A stretch of DNA of 64,000 nt from NCBI RefSeq assembly GCF_001189295.1, contig NZ_CP012159.1, positions 496,001-560,000 on the forward strand, given 5' to 3'. The position numbers and the translations under genes are program-made. Positions within the stretch are counted from its first letter, which is position 1. Each line of letters opens with the position of its first letter. Below are positions 23,316 through 32,469 of the stretch, piece by piece. The DNA is from Chondromyces crocatus (GTDB lineage Bacteria > Myxococcota_A > Polyangia > Polyangiales > Polyangiaceae). A model generated the notes under the pieces. That model was given only the letters and a program-made list of their open reading frames with translations. It was not told the origin of the DNA and did not search any database.

Positions 23316-24392
23316 TTGCAGCATCAGCAGCACGAGATCGGCGTCGTTTGCGGCCAGTGCGACACGTGGAGCCCCATCAGCACCACGCGATGCCCGGTCT
23401 GTTCCAACGATCTGTCCCTGTTCACACCTCAACGCCAGAACGCACAGGCGACGGGGGCGTCCAGGACCACGTCGCCTCAACGCTCGAGCCGCAGCGGCTT
23501 CGACCCGCAGGAAACGGGACAGACGGAAGTCCCCCGTAAGCAGCCTGCGCATGACGCGAAGGCACAGTCACCTCGCAGCGAGTTCGCCGATCTCTCTCAG
23601 GAGGAGCTCATGGAGCAAGCCCGTAATTTCGTCTGCCGTTCCTGCTCGAGCGGGGTCCCGACAGGCCACAAGTTCTGCGGGCGCTGTGGCACCGCGGTCC
23701 CGGTCGAGATCCTCAACGCGCAGACGCTCTTCTTCGGGGACATGCAGAACCCGGCGAAGGCGAAGCTCATCCTGATCCGCGGTGAGGGGATGGACGGGCT
23801 CTCGTACCACCTCAAGGCGGAGCAGCACATCGTCGGCCGCAATGGTCAGATCGTGTTCCCCGACGATCCGTTCGTCTCGCCGAAGCACGCGAACTTCTTC
23901 TACCGCGACGCGAAGCTCGTCGTTCGCGACGAGGGCTCGCTGAACGGCGTGTACATCCGCGTGCGGGGGACGGTGGACATCACGCCGGGCGACACCTTCC
24001 TCGCAGGAGAGCAGGTGTTTCGACTCGACCCGACGCCCCGCGCCTCGGACGGGCAGGACACGGACGGCACCTACTTCTACTCGTCCCCCAAGCACCCGAG
24101 CCCCTTCCGGCTGACGCAGATCCTGCAAGGCGGTGCGATCGGCATGACCGTGTGCGCGCGTGGGAGCTCGCTGCAGATCGGGCGCGAAGGCGGCGACCTG
24201 AACTTCCCCGTCGATCTCTACATGTCGGCGTCGCACTGCCGCATCGACGAGCACGGCGGCAAGTTCAGCCTGACCGATCTCAACAGCCGCAACGGGACCT
24301 ACGTGCGGATCAAGGCCGAGCGCGAACTCCAGCACGGCGACTACCTGTTCGTCGGCCGCAAGCTGCTCCGCGTGGAGATGAACACGAACTGA
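23316..24392 (+). CDS. zinc-ribbon protein with two FHA domains
   Basis: About 358 residues. Two CxxC zinc ribbons come first (VVCGQCDTWSPISTTRCPVC; later FVCRSCSSGVPTGHKFCGRC), separated by a Ser/Gln-rich linker. Two FHA domains follow: about 165-240 (IVGRNGQIVFPDDPFVSPKHA, with SLNGVYIR) and 280-350 (LQIGREGGDLNFPVDLYMS, with NSRNGTYVRI). FHA domains bind phosphothreonine peptides, so it probably reads out Ser/Thr kinase signalling, which is extensive in myxobacteria. The start is uncertain: TTG 23316 has CGAGG upstream (23306-23310); the only earlier starts in frame are weak, including GTG 23184. It ends 19 bp from the convergent GbsR gene. Confidence 0.78.
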   Translation: MQHQQHEIGVVCGQCDTWSPISTTRCPVCSNDLSLFTPQRQNAQATGASRTTSPQRSSRSGFDPQETGQTEVPRKQPAHDAKAQSPRSEFADLSQEELMEQARNFVCRSCSSGVPTGHKFCGRCGTAVPVEILNAQTLFFGDMQNPAKAKLILIRGEGMDGLSYHLKAEQHIVGRNGQIVFPDDPFVSPKHANFFYRDAKLVVRDEGSLNGVYIRVRGTVDITPGDTFLAGEQVFRLDPTPRASDGQDTDGTYFYSSPKHPSPFRLTQILQGGAIGMTVCARGSSLQIGREGGDLNFPVDLYMSASHCRIDEHGGKFSLTDLNSRNGTYVRIKAERELQHGDYLFVGRKLLRVEMNTN

Positions 24393-24410
24393 GGCGCGCG
24401 CCGTCTCGCG

Positions 24411-25076
24411 CTACGGCGTTCGCGCAGAGCGCTTGCCGAGGCGCGCCGCGACCGCGAGCGCCTCGCCAGCGGCCCACGCTGCACTCGCGGCGGCGGTGAA
24501 GGCCTGGAGCACGGGGTCGGGGATCTTCGCGAGCAGGGCCTCGAGATCGACGGGTCCGTCGATCTTTGGCAAGAGGCGCTCCATCAGGTCGGCGAAGAGG
24601 TCGTACTTGCGGGTGAGATCCCCGAGTCGGCTGCGAAGCGCCTCGGCCTCGGCGCCGCGCGCTTCCCCGAGCAAGTTCAGCGCGCGCCGCGAGAGTGCGC
24701 GCTTGTCCTGAACGACGCGGCGCAAGCGGCTCACGTAGGCGCCGATGATCACATCGGGGTACTTGCCGCGGAGGGCGAAGGTGTCGAAGCGCGCACCGTG
24801 CTCTCGGCGCCGCTCGATGATCCCCGCAGCCTCCAGCCCGCGGAGGTTGCCGAACACGTTGCTCTTGGAGCGCCCCAGCTCGACGCTGAGCTGCTCCATC
24901 GAGAGGGGGATGTCGGCGAGGTACAGGGCCGCGATGAGCTGGCCCCCGAGCCGGGTGATCCCGGGGAACGAGGCTGCAACCTCGGCGCCGACGCCTTCGA
25001 GCAAGGCCTGCCGCGCCGCGTTGATCCGTTCTTCGTCGCTGGGACCGTCGTCTACGCGCTGCTTACGGGATGCCAT
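24411..25076 (-). CDS. GbsR/MarR-type transcriptional regulator
   Basis: A 221-residue winged-helix regulator. After the charged N-terminus (MASRKQRVDDGPSDEERINAAR) the DNA-binding part is SMEQLSVELGRSKSNVFGNLRGLEAAGIIERRREHGARFD, the typical GbsR arrangement with a tight recognition helix and wing. The C-terminal half is helical and probably dimerises (SRRALNLLGEARGAEAEALRSRL). In GbsR-type regulators the C-terminus may sense osmolytes, but the signal here is unknown. It is the last gene of a reverse run after the TlpA-like gene, with a 52-bp gap, and may be co-transcribed. Confidence 0.82.
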   Translation of the reverse strand: MASRKQRVDDGPSDEERINAARQALLEGVGAEVAASFPGITRLGGQLIAALYLADIPLSMEQLSVELGRSKSNVFGNLRGLEAAGIIERRREHGARFDTFALRGKYPDVIIGAYVSRLRRVVQDKRALSRRALNLLGEARGAEAEALRSRLGDLTRKYDLFADLMERLLPKIDGPVDLEALLAKIPDPVLQAFTAAASAAWAAGEALAVAARLGKRSARTP

Positions 25077-25127
25077 GCGCGACCATGCATATCGAGGTTT
25101 GGTCGCTACGCCAAGCGGTCGGCAGGA

Positions 25128-25778
25128 TCAGCTCTCGTCTTCGCACACCGTAGCGAACTGTCCGCGCGGGGCGCCTTTGAAGAACTCCACCGGGCAAGAT
25201 CCAGGGCGTGACACCGTCGCGCCGACATCCACGGCGAGCGCGCCAGCCCAGTCACGGGGGCCATCGAAGCGCGCCCGGATGATGCCCTCCGGATCGATGA
25301 TCCAGGTCTCGGGGAAGAGCTTGGTCCCGTAGCGGTCTGCGACGACGGCGGACTCCGGATCGAAGAGCACGGGGAAGGGCGGCTCGCCGCCGAGGGCCAC
25401 CTTGAGGGCATCGCGCACCGCGTCAGGCCCTTCGTCGGTCGAGACGGTCAGCACCACGAAATCGTTCCGGTGCCTGGAGACCCGCGCCAGATCGGCCAGC
25501 GCGGGCATCTCTTCGAGACAGGGCGCGCAGGTCTTCGTCCAGAAATTGAGGAAGACGGTCTTTCCCCGCAAGGAGGAGAGGCGAACCTTCCTGCCATTCA
25601 TGTCCGGCAGCTCGAAGTCGGGCGCGATGCGGTTCTGGCCCGCGTAGGTAGGTTTGAGCGCACAGAGCGCCGTGCACGATGTCCTTCGGTGATCGATCTT
25701 CGCGGCACGAACGAATCCGAAGATCACGATCGCGGCGCCGAGGATGAAGACGAGCTGCAGAATCTTCGCGGGCTTCAC
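25128..25778 (-). CDS. TlpA-like thioredoxin-fold protein
   Basis: A 216-residue membrane-anchored thioredoxin-family protein. From GTG 25778 it starts MKPAKILQLVFILGAAIVIFGFV, a single signal anchor. The redoxin fold includes DFELPDMNGRKVRLSSLRGK, VFLNFWTKTCAPCLEEMPAL with CxxC active site CAPC, and FPVLFDPESAVV and PETWIIDPEG around the cis-proline. Such proteins reduce or isomerise disulphides outside the cytoplasm, for example in cytochrome c maturation. Additional Cys pairs near the N-terminus (SCTALC) and C-terminus (GSCPVEF, TVCEDES) may form structural disulphides. No cytochrome maturation genes are adjacent. Confidence 0.85.
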   Translation of the reverse strand: MKPAKILQLVFILGAAIVIFGFVRAAKIDHRRTSCTALCALKPTYAGQNRIAPDFELPDMNGRKVRLSSLRGKTVFLNFWTKTCAPCLEEMPALADLARVSRHRNDFVVLTVSTDEGPDAVRDALKVALGGEPPFPVLFDPESAVVADRYGTKLFPETWIIDPEGIIRARFDGPRDWAGALAVDVGATVSRPGSCPVEFFKGAPRGQFATVCEDES

Positions 25779-25829
25779 GCGGGAGCAGGGTAGCGCGCGG
25801 CTCCCGCGGTGACTACTGCGCGGACCGCG

Positions 25830-28067
25830 CTATTGCACGGCCGGGCAGGTGACGCCGTCGAGCCTCGCGGTGTTGTTGTCCTCGAGGCACTCGTTGAAGG
25901 CGTCCTGGCCCATGTCGGGCTTGTCCACTTCGACGAAGAAGGACAGGCCCTGGGCGGCGCTCGTGACGGTGAAGGTCATGGTCACGAGCTCGTACTGCCC
26001 AGGCAGGAGGGCCGTCGTGGTCTGCGCTTCCCCGACGAAGGTGCCGCTGTCGTCGACCCCCTGGTAGAAGCGTACCTTCACACCGGGCGGCACGCCCAGG
26101 CTGCCCTGGTTCTGCACGAAGGCGCGCAGCACGACCGCCGCGGGGCACTGCGCGAGGGAGGCCTCCAGGCTCACCTGCAGGTCGGGCGCGTTGAACACGC
26201 CAGCGCCCTGGCTGGACTGGCGGTAGTTGTTCAGGCCTTGCGGCCCGATCCAGCTCGCCGGCTCGGGCGAGGGGACCGAGCCGTCCGCGTTGACGTTGGT
26301 GATGTGGTACGCATGCTGGTTCCACACCCGGCGGGTGCGGACCCAGTTGTCGCCCGCGTCACCGTAAACGAAGACGCCGTGCCGCGGGGTCGCGCCCAGG
26401 GACGCATACGTCGGGCACATCGAGTTGTTCTGGTGGTTCGCGTCGTTGGCGGCGAGCACGACCTCGGTGTTGTTGTCACCGTCGACGTCGACCACGACCG
26501 GGTACTCGTGGATGGTCGCCGACGAATTCGGGACCTGGTAGAGCACGGTGCCATCGATGCCGGTGTAGACGCGGAAGAAGCACTCGTCGTTGTAGACGAC
26601 CTCGGCGACCCCATCGCCCTGGAAGTCGAACACGCTCGACCCGGTGCGGTTGGACGACTGATCCTGCGTGGCTTGCTGCCACTTCAGCGTCAGCGCCGGA
26701 GGGTTCGCGCTGTACTCGAAGACGGCGTAGGCGGTGCCGTTCGCGGAGGCGATCTCCGGCACGCCGTCGGCGTCGAAGTCGGCGATGGTCGGGGGCCCTG
26801 CGAGCCCGCTGCCAGGCATCGCCGCCTGAGCGAGCACGAGGCCCGTGGTCGGGCTCTGCACCCGCACGGTCCCCGCAGAGATGACGACGAGCTCCGGGGT
26901 GCCATCGAGATCGAGATCCGCGATGGCCGGGTAGCCATCCGACAGCCCGTTGTCCCAGTAGGTCGAGCCATCCGCGCGCAGGGCGCGGCGACCGCTCACC
27001 ACCTCTTGCGGCATCGCGCCGTCGAGATCGGCGATGATGCTGACGGCGCCGTAGTTGTTGCCATTGGCCCCGAAGAACACCCCACCGTCGGAGCGGAGCG
27101 TGCCATCGGCGTTGAAGATCACGCCTCCGACGACGATCTCCACGGTGCCGTCGCCCTCCAGATCCGCGATGGCGATGGTCGCCGACTCGAGGACCGTCGA
27201 CCACGGGGTCATGCCGCCGGCCAGGGTCGAGCGCCACTTGAAGGTGCCGTCGTGCTCGAAGGCGATGAGGCCACCCCCTCGACGGCCGGCGATGATCTCC
27301 ACGTAGCCGTCGCCATCGATGTCGGCCGCCGCTGGCGTCACCCGCGGGGCGACCTCGTTGCCTGCCTGGTAGACGCCGGCAGTCGCGTCCCACTTCTCGA
27401 CGCCGTCACGGCCGTTCAACGCGCGCAGGTAGGCGATGCCGCCCGTCGAGTAGCCCGTCGAGGTGACGATGACCACGTCGGGGGTGCCGTCCTTCTCCAG
27501 GTCGACCACCACCGGCATGTTGATGACCTGGTAGTACGTCGGGAAGATCGGGCTGTCGGTCCAGGACCACTCCAGCGTCGGGGTGAGGGGCCCGACGGGG
27601 GGCTTGTACTCGCACAGCGGCTCGCCGTCGGGCTGCGGGAGGCAGGCGCCGATGGTCGGCTCGCAGAACTCGTCCTCTTCGCAATCGGCCCATTCGACGC
27701 ACGGGTTGCCCGGCGGAACGCAGCCGCCAGCCACGCAGTACTCGCCCTGGGAGCAGCAGACCGAGAGATCGGGACCGCACCGGACGCTGGACGCACACGT
27801 CGGGCGGCACGTGTTGACGACACACTCTTCGCCGCCAGCGCAGCACTCACCTGCCCCACAGACGATCCCGGAGGGGCAGCCCGGCAGAAGGCCTCCACCC
27901 TGACCGCCAGGCCCCACAGCGCCCTCGCCCCCCTGGCCTGCCCCGCCTTGATGACCACCGCCGTGTCCTGCGGCGCCGCTCGCGCTGTCGTCCTCTCCGC
28001 ACCCCGAGCAACCACCCATGGCGCCCATGGCGAGCAAGCCACCGATGATCCATGCCTTCTGCCGCAT
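25830..28067 (-). CDS. Cys-rich FG-GAP/VCBS repeat lipoprotein
   Basis: A 745-residue surface lipoprotein. MRQKAWIIGGLLAMGAMGGC is a lipoprotein signal (Cys20). A Gly/Ala-rich linker and a Cys-rich segment follow (about 65-150: CGAGECCAGGEECVV, CCSQGEYCVAGGC), with many disulphides expected. Residues about 165-560 hold FG-GAP/VCBS blades with Ca-binding-like pieces (VVDLEKDGTPDVVIV; DIDGDGYVEIIAG; DLDLDGTPELVVIS). The C-terminal region (about 590-745) resembles a CARDB-type beta domain (QVSLEASLAQCPAAVVLRAF). Such proteins adhere or bind at the surface. ATG 28067 has GAGGTG upstream. The repeats are typical of large myxobacterial exported proteins; the ligand is unknown. Confidence 0.85.
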   Translation of the reverse strand: MRQKAWIIGGLLAMGAMGGCSGCGEDDSASGAAGHGGGHQGGAGQGGEGAVGPGGQGGGLLPGCPSGIVCGAGECCAGGEECVVNTCRPTCASSVRCGPDLSVCCSQGEYCVAGGCVPPGNPCVEWADCEEDEFCEPTIGACLPQPDGEPLCEYKPPVGPLTPTLEWSWTDSPIFPTYYQVINMPVVVDLEKDGTPDVVIVTSTGYSTGGIAYLRALNGRDGVEKWDATAGVYQAGNEVAPRVTPAAADIDGDGYVEIIAGRRGGGLIAFEHDGTFKWRSTLAGGMTPWSTVLESATIAIADLEGDGTVEIVVGGVIFNADGTLRSDGGVFFGANGNNYGAVSIIADLDGAMPQEVVSGRRALRADGSTYWDNGLSDGYPAIADLDLDGTPELVVISAGTVRVQSPTTGLVLAQAAMPGSGLAGPPTIADFDADGVPEIASANGTAYAVFEYSANPPALTLKWQQATQDQSSNRTGSSVFDFQGDGVAEVVYNDECFFRVYTGIDGTVLYQVPNSSATIHEYPVVVDVDGDNNTEVVLAANDANHQNNSMCPTYASLGATPRHGVFVYGDAGDNWVRTRRVWNQHAYHITNVNADGSVPSPEPASWIGPQGLNNYRQSSQGAGVFNAPDLQVSLEASLAQCPAAVVLRAFVQNQGSLGVPPGVKVRFYQGVDDSGTFVGEAQTTTALLPGQYELVTMTFTVTSAAQGLSFFVEVDKPDMGQDAFNECLEDNNTARLDGVTCPAVQ

Positions 28068-28114
28068 GCACTACACCTCGTAACCTCCGAGGACACCGGC
28101 GATCGGGTGCGACG

Positions 28115-29644
28115 TCAAGGACGAGACGCCGCCGCGCTCGACGCGGCCAGCGGAAGACTGCGCCGCTTTTTCGGCGCGGCCTCCGATCCCGTCGACGCGG
28201 ATTCCAGTGCAGCGAATGCTCGCTGCCACGCGCGGAATGCGCCTCCCGCTCGCGCCGCCTCCATCACCGCGCGCCCTTCCGGTTCGCCGCCCTTGGCGAG
28301 CACGGCCTCCACCCAGGCCCAGCGCGCGCTCGTCGCGCGCACCTCGGCGCGACCGCGTAGCCCCCGTCGCAGTCGCTCCAGCCGCGCCTCGACGACGGAG
28401 ATCCCCGCGAACGAGGCGTCGGACAGGGGCGTGTTGCGCTTCGGGCAAAAGGGCGCGATGCCCAGCGCGATCGGGTTGACCCGTGACAGCGCCGTCACGA
28501 ACTCGACGCACTCATCGATGTCGGCGTCGGTCTCCCCGGGGACGCCGACCATCAAGTAGAGCTTGAGCCGCGCCATGCCGTGCTTGCGCGCCAGCTCCGC
28601 GGCCCGCTCGAGGTGACGGATCCTCGCGCGGCGCTCGAGCGACTCGCGGACCCGTTCGCTCGTCCCGTCCATGGCCGTGGTCAGGGTGCGGTAGCCAGCC
28701 AGCTTCAGCGCGCCCACGAAATCATCGTTGAGCCGATCGGGGCGGAGGCTGCTCAGCCCGACCTCGCAACCACGCTCGGCGAGCGTACGGACGATCTCCA
28801 CGATCTTCGGATGATCGCTGACCGCAGCGCCGACCAGGCCGACCCGCCTGGCGTCCTCCGGGATCAGGGAGAGGATCCTCTCCTTGGGCACGATGCGCAT
28901 GCCACCGTTGGTCGAGCGCCGCATCACGCAGTATGCACACCCGCGCGAGCAGCCACGCTCGGTCTCGACCAGAAACATGTTCGACAGCTCCGCCTCCGGC
29001 GTGCGGATCGGCGCCCACGCCGGGAGCAGCGCATCGTCACACTGGGCCACCGTGGGGAGCCAGCCGCCGCCGGGATGCCGCTCCGGGACGAAAACGTGCG
29101 GCATCTGCGCGAGGGTGTCGAGCGCGTCCTCGCGGGAGGTGGCGTCACGCAGGACCCGGAGCACGTCGATGGCCAGGGTGTCCGCCTCGCCCATGATGAT
29201 GGCGTCCACGAACGGCGCGAGGGGCAGCGGGTTGGAGAACGTGAGGGGGCCACCGGCGATGATGAATGGCTGCCGCCGATCGCGCTCCTCGCGCAGCGCG
29301 GGGATGCCAGCGGCGTCGAGCAGGCGCACCACACCGGCCAGCTCCAGCTCGTAAGCGACCGACAGGGCGATGACGGGGAAGTCGCCGAGGGGCCGGAGAC
29401 CCTCGTAGGTGAGCGGCTTCTCCCTTCCGTGCTCGTCGTCCGGGAGGAAGGCGCGCTCGCAGCTCATGCCGGGCTCGGACTGGATCGCCTTGTAGATCTG
29501 GAGATAGCCCAGCGAGCTCATCCCGGCGTTGTAGGGAGATGGGTAAGCCAGCGCGATCTGGAAGGGCGCATGCTTGTCCATGCGACCGATCTCGGTGGCG
29601 AGCCGGCGCCGGATCGCGCTGACCAGGGGGCTCGAACGGGCCAT
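28115..29644 (-). CDS. B12-binding-type radical SAM protein
   Basis: A 509-residue radical SAM enzyme. The N-terminal region (IALAYPSPYNAGMSSLGYLQI; VIALSVAYELELAGV) looks like the cobalamin-binding-type or B12-like fold common in this group, and the iron-sulphur motif is ERGCSRGCAYCVMR, a C-x3-C-x2-C binding [4Fe-4S] and SAM. The core continues DARRVGLVGAAVSDHPK, GLSSLRPDRLND and LYLMVGVPGETDADID. A helical C-terminal part follows (SARWAWVEAVLAKGGEPEGRA). The product it acts on is unknown. An in-frame ATG at 29701 is possible; 29644 begins MARSSPLVSAIRRRL. It is followed in the same strand by the FG-GAP gene 47 bp away. Confidence 0.85.
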   Translation of the reverse strand: MARSSPLVSAIRRRLATEIGRMDKHAPFQIALAYPSPYNAGMSSLGYLQIYKAIQSEPGMSCERAFLPDDEHGREKPLTYEGLRPLGDFPVIALSVAYELELAGVVRLLDAAGIPALREERDRRQPFIIAGGPLTFSNPLPLAPFVDAIIMGEADTLAIDVLRVLRDATSREDALDTLAQMPHVFVPERHPGGGWLPTVAQCDDALLPAWAPIRTPEAELSNMFLVETERGCSRGCAYCVMRRSTNGGMRIVPKERILSLIPEDARRVGLVGAAVSDHPKIVEIVRTLAERGCEVGLSSLRPDRLNDDFVGALKLAGYRTLTTAMDGTSERVRESLERRARIRHLERAAELARKHGMARLKLYLMVGVPGETDADIDECVEFVTALSRVNPIALGIAPFCPKRNTPLSDASFAGISVVEARLERLRRGLRGRAEVRATSARWAWVEAVLAKGGEPEGRAVMEAARAGGAFRAWQRAFAALESASTGSEAAPKKRRSLPLAASSAAASRP

Positions 29645-29859
29645 CGGGGCGGAGGGTCCTCCATCGGGCGTTGCGGTGCAAGCCGCGCCTTGGATTTCCA
29701 CCGTGTGTCACCCGACGCTCCGCGCGCGTCGGCTCGCTTCGCAGACGCTGCGGTTCTCCCCGCCAGCACGGCACGCGAGGAGGCGGACCCAGGACCTGGA
29801 GAGGTCGAAGACTGCGCGAGGCGATGAGGCACGCGAGGAAGCGTGCGATGAGGCACGCA

Positions 29860-32274
29860 TCACCGGGCATCGCGCGGTGGATGGCGCGCGGAGAGAGCGC
29901 CGGGCCGACGCACCCAGACGGTGCTTCCGTCCGTCTCCCAGACGATCGCCCCGCCCCGGTCGGTGCGCACCACCTCGACGCCCGCCGCCGCAAGCGCCGC
30001 CCTGGTCTCCGGGTGAGGGTGACCGAACCGGTTGCGCACCCCGCAAGAGATGGCCGCAAGCGACGGGCGCACCGCGTCCAGGAAGGGAGCGCGGGTCGAA
30101 CTCCGGCTGCCGTGGTGACCCACCTTCAGCAGATCGGCCCGTAGCCCCGCCCCGTGACGCTGGATCAGCACGTCCTCGGCCTCGTGCTCCGTGTCCCCCA
30201 CGAGCAGCACGGCGCGCGCGCCATACTGGATCCTCAGCACGAACGAGTTGTCGTTCGCGCTCCGCGCCGTGTCGACCCCAGGGCAAGGGGCGAGGACCTC
30301 GACGGTCGCGCCGAAGAGGTGCTTCGGTGGACCGCAGAGCGAGTCCGGTCGGTGCACCACCACACCGCGCCCTCGAAGCTGCTCCAGCAAGGCCGCATAG
30401 ACTGGCCCCGCACCTTCGCTCTCGCCCTGTCCCGTGTCCCACAGCTCGCCGACCTGCACGCCCGAAAGCGCCGCCGGCAACCCACCGAAATGGTCCGGGT
30501 GGGGATGGGAGAGGACCACCACATCCACGCGGTCGCGACGTCTTGCGCGGAGCACCGGACGGATCACCCTCGCGCCAGGGTCCACCGGGCTCCCGATGAA
30601 GCCACCGCCATCGACGAGCAATGTCCCGCCTTCCGGCAGATCCACCAGGATCGCGTCCCCCTGACCGATGTCGAGCATGGTCACCCGGAGCCGCGCGCGG
30701 GGAGCTCCCCCCTGGACCGCCAGAATCTCGAGCAGGAGCCACCCTGCAACACCGAGCACCAAGGTGAGCCAGCGTTTCCACCGGGCATGAACGGCCCAGG
30801 TGGAGACGATGACCACCACCAGCACCGCCATCTGCGCGGGTGAAGGGTCGAGCGCAGGAAGCACCATGTCCACGCGGGCCGTGGCGCGGGCTACCGCGCG
30901 CACCACGAGCAGAGCGCCCGACCCCACCCACGCCGTGCCTCGCTCCACATCGGGGGCCCAGGGAAGCACCGCGTGCGCCAGACAGAACGGCAACGCCGCC
31001 AGCTCGCCCACCGGGGCCGCCACCACGTTCGCGGCGATCCCCAGGAGCGGGAAGCTGCCTCCCTGCAACAGGAGCAGCGGGGTACAGCCGAGCATCGCTG
31101 CGAGGGTGGTGGACACGGCCGAGAGCAGCTTCCTGAGCAACCACGGGCCGCGCACGAGGAAGGCGGAGAGCGGTCGGTTCAAGGCGATCAACCCAGCCGT
31201 CGCCGCTGCGGAGAGAGAGAAGGAAAGATCACAAGCAACCAGCGGATCGGCCAGCCCTCCCCCGACCAGCGACCACGCCAGACACCGGACAGGCGCCGGC
31301 CGCAGAGCGAGCGTGCGGGCCAGCATCGCGCAGCTCAGCATCGCGGCAGCGCGGATCGCCGACCCACCACCGCCCGCAAAATCTGCATACAGCCAGGCAG
31401 CGGGGATGCAGAGAGTCGCGGTGAGCCGACCGATGTCGACGCGCGCCGCGAGGGACTCGATCCGGACCAGGACCGCGCGCAACACGGCAGCCAGCCCTGC
31501 CACGGCCAGGACCAGGTGAGTCCCGGAGACCGCGAGGAGATGCGCCAGCCCGCTGTCACGGAACGCGGTCTCGTCATCCGGATCGAGATCCGTCTCTCCA
31601 AGGACGAGGGCGCGCCCGAGCGCCGCCGCGTCCGGGTGGTAGGTGGCAAGGATCCGAGCGCGGACCGCTGCACGTGCGCGATCGATCCTGGCGCCCACGC
31701 CGTCACCGCGCTCATCGACCTCCAGCGCCACCACCGACCCGCTCGCCGTGATCCTCGTCCGGGCAATCCCGGCGAGGGCGTCGCGCAGCTCCTCGTTCCG
31801 GAAAAGATGGACGGGAGCGAGGTCGACGACCAGTGACACCTGGTCTCCACGAGAAAGCTCGAGCGGGGCGCCATAGAGACGCACCCGCAAGAGCTCCGTC
31901 AGCGGTCGGTCGCCGCAGCTCCCTCCGCTCAGCGCAACATCGATGCGCGCCGATGGTGGCTCATCCGCGCTGCGATGCCACTCCCCCACCAGCACCGGGG
32001 GCGCGATCACCACGCCTCTGACCTCACAGCGCGCCGGAGGGCTCAACAGCGAAGCAGTCCAAGCGTAGTGCGCTGCCGCCTCGTCCAGCGCGGCGCGCGC
32101 ACGCAGGCCCGAGAACACGAGCGCGAGGAGCACCGCTGCGAGCGACCAGCGCGAGGCGCGCCAACGCAACGCGAGCCAGCACAGCGCAGCAGCCACGGCC
32201 GCGGGCAAGGGAGCCAGCGCCAGCGCGGCACCGCTGGCGAGCGCGAGCCCGACGAGCAGGACGGGGTCAGCCAT
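29860..32274 (-). CDS. comEC: ComEC/Rec2 DNA-import channel
   Basis: About 804 residues, predicted inner-membrane protein that carries single-stranded DNA into the cytoplasm during natural transformation. Many membrane helices are present. The competence-domain motif LAHLLAVSGTHLVLAVAGL (about 255-275) and the C-terminal metallo-beta-lactamase domain (about 545-800) are clear: VTMLDIGQGDAILVDLPEGG, LSHPHPDHFGGLP (His-x-His-x-Asp-His) and KVGHHGSRSST. The C-terminal domain is thought to act as the nuclease in some members. ATG 32274 gives a short hydrophobic N-terminus (MADPVLLVGLALASG); an earlier start at 32385 adds 37 residues and no clear ribosome site is seen for either. A ComEA-like gene lies at 62347. 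Confidence 0.9.
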   Translation of the reverse strand: MADPVLLVGLALASGAALALAPLPAAVAAALCWLALRWRASRWSLAAVLLALVFSGLRARAALDEAAAHYAWTASLLSPPARCEVRGVVIAPPVLVGEWHRSADEPPSARIDVALSGGSCGDRPLTELLRVRLYGAPLELSRGDQVSLVVDLAPVHLFRNEELRDALAGIARTRITASGSVVALEVDERGDGVGARIDRARAAVRARILATYHPDAAALGRALVLGETDLDPDDETAFRDSGLAHLLAVSGTHLVLAVAGLAAVLRAVLVRIESLAARVDIGRLTATLCIPAAWLYADFAGGGGSAIRAAAMLSCAMLARTLALRPAPVRCLAWSLVGGGLADPLVACDLSFSLSAAATAGLIALNRPLSAFLVRGPWLLRKLLSAVSTTLAAMLGCTPLLLLQGGSFPLLGIAANVVAAPVGELAALPFCLAHAVLPWAPDVERGTAWVGSGALLVVRAVARATARVDMVLPALDPSPAQMAVLVVVIVSTWAVHARWKRWLTLVLGVAGWLLLEILAVQGGAPRARLRVTMLDIGQGDAILVDLPEGGTLLVDGGGFIGSPVDPGARVIRPVLRARRRDRVDVVVLSHPHPDHFGGLPAALSGVQVGELWDTGQGESEGAGPVYAALLEQLRGRGVVVHRPDSLCGPPKHLFGATVEVLAPCPGVDTARSANDNSFVLRIQYGARAVLLVGDTEHEAEDVLIQRHGAGLRADLLKVGHHGSRSSTRAPFLDAVRPSLAAISCGVRNRFGHPHPETRAALAAAGVEVVRTDRGGAIVWETDGSTVWVRRPGALSARHPPRDAR

Positions 32275-32469
32275 TCCACGAGGCAACAGCAGCGAACGTG
32301 CCGACCGAAGTAGCGGCAGAATCGTGCGGTGAGCGTGAGCCGGCATCCATGGCGGCGCCATGACGGCCAACGACCCACGCGACACCGTCGTACCGTCGGG
32401 TGCCGGGCTGGAAGCGCGTGCGCGGACACCGACATCCCCCTAGAATCGCCCGACGCCAGGCGCTGCTTC

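Noticed and set aside
29645-29859. small gene between the radical SAM and comEC genes
   Set aside because: Only short Arg-rich frames without a ribosome site; probably the upstream region of the radical SAM gene.
29708-31144. 478-codon reverse gene
   Set aside because: It is a second frame within comEC, which has the competence and beta-lactamase motifs.
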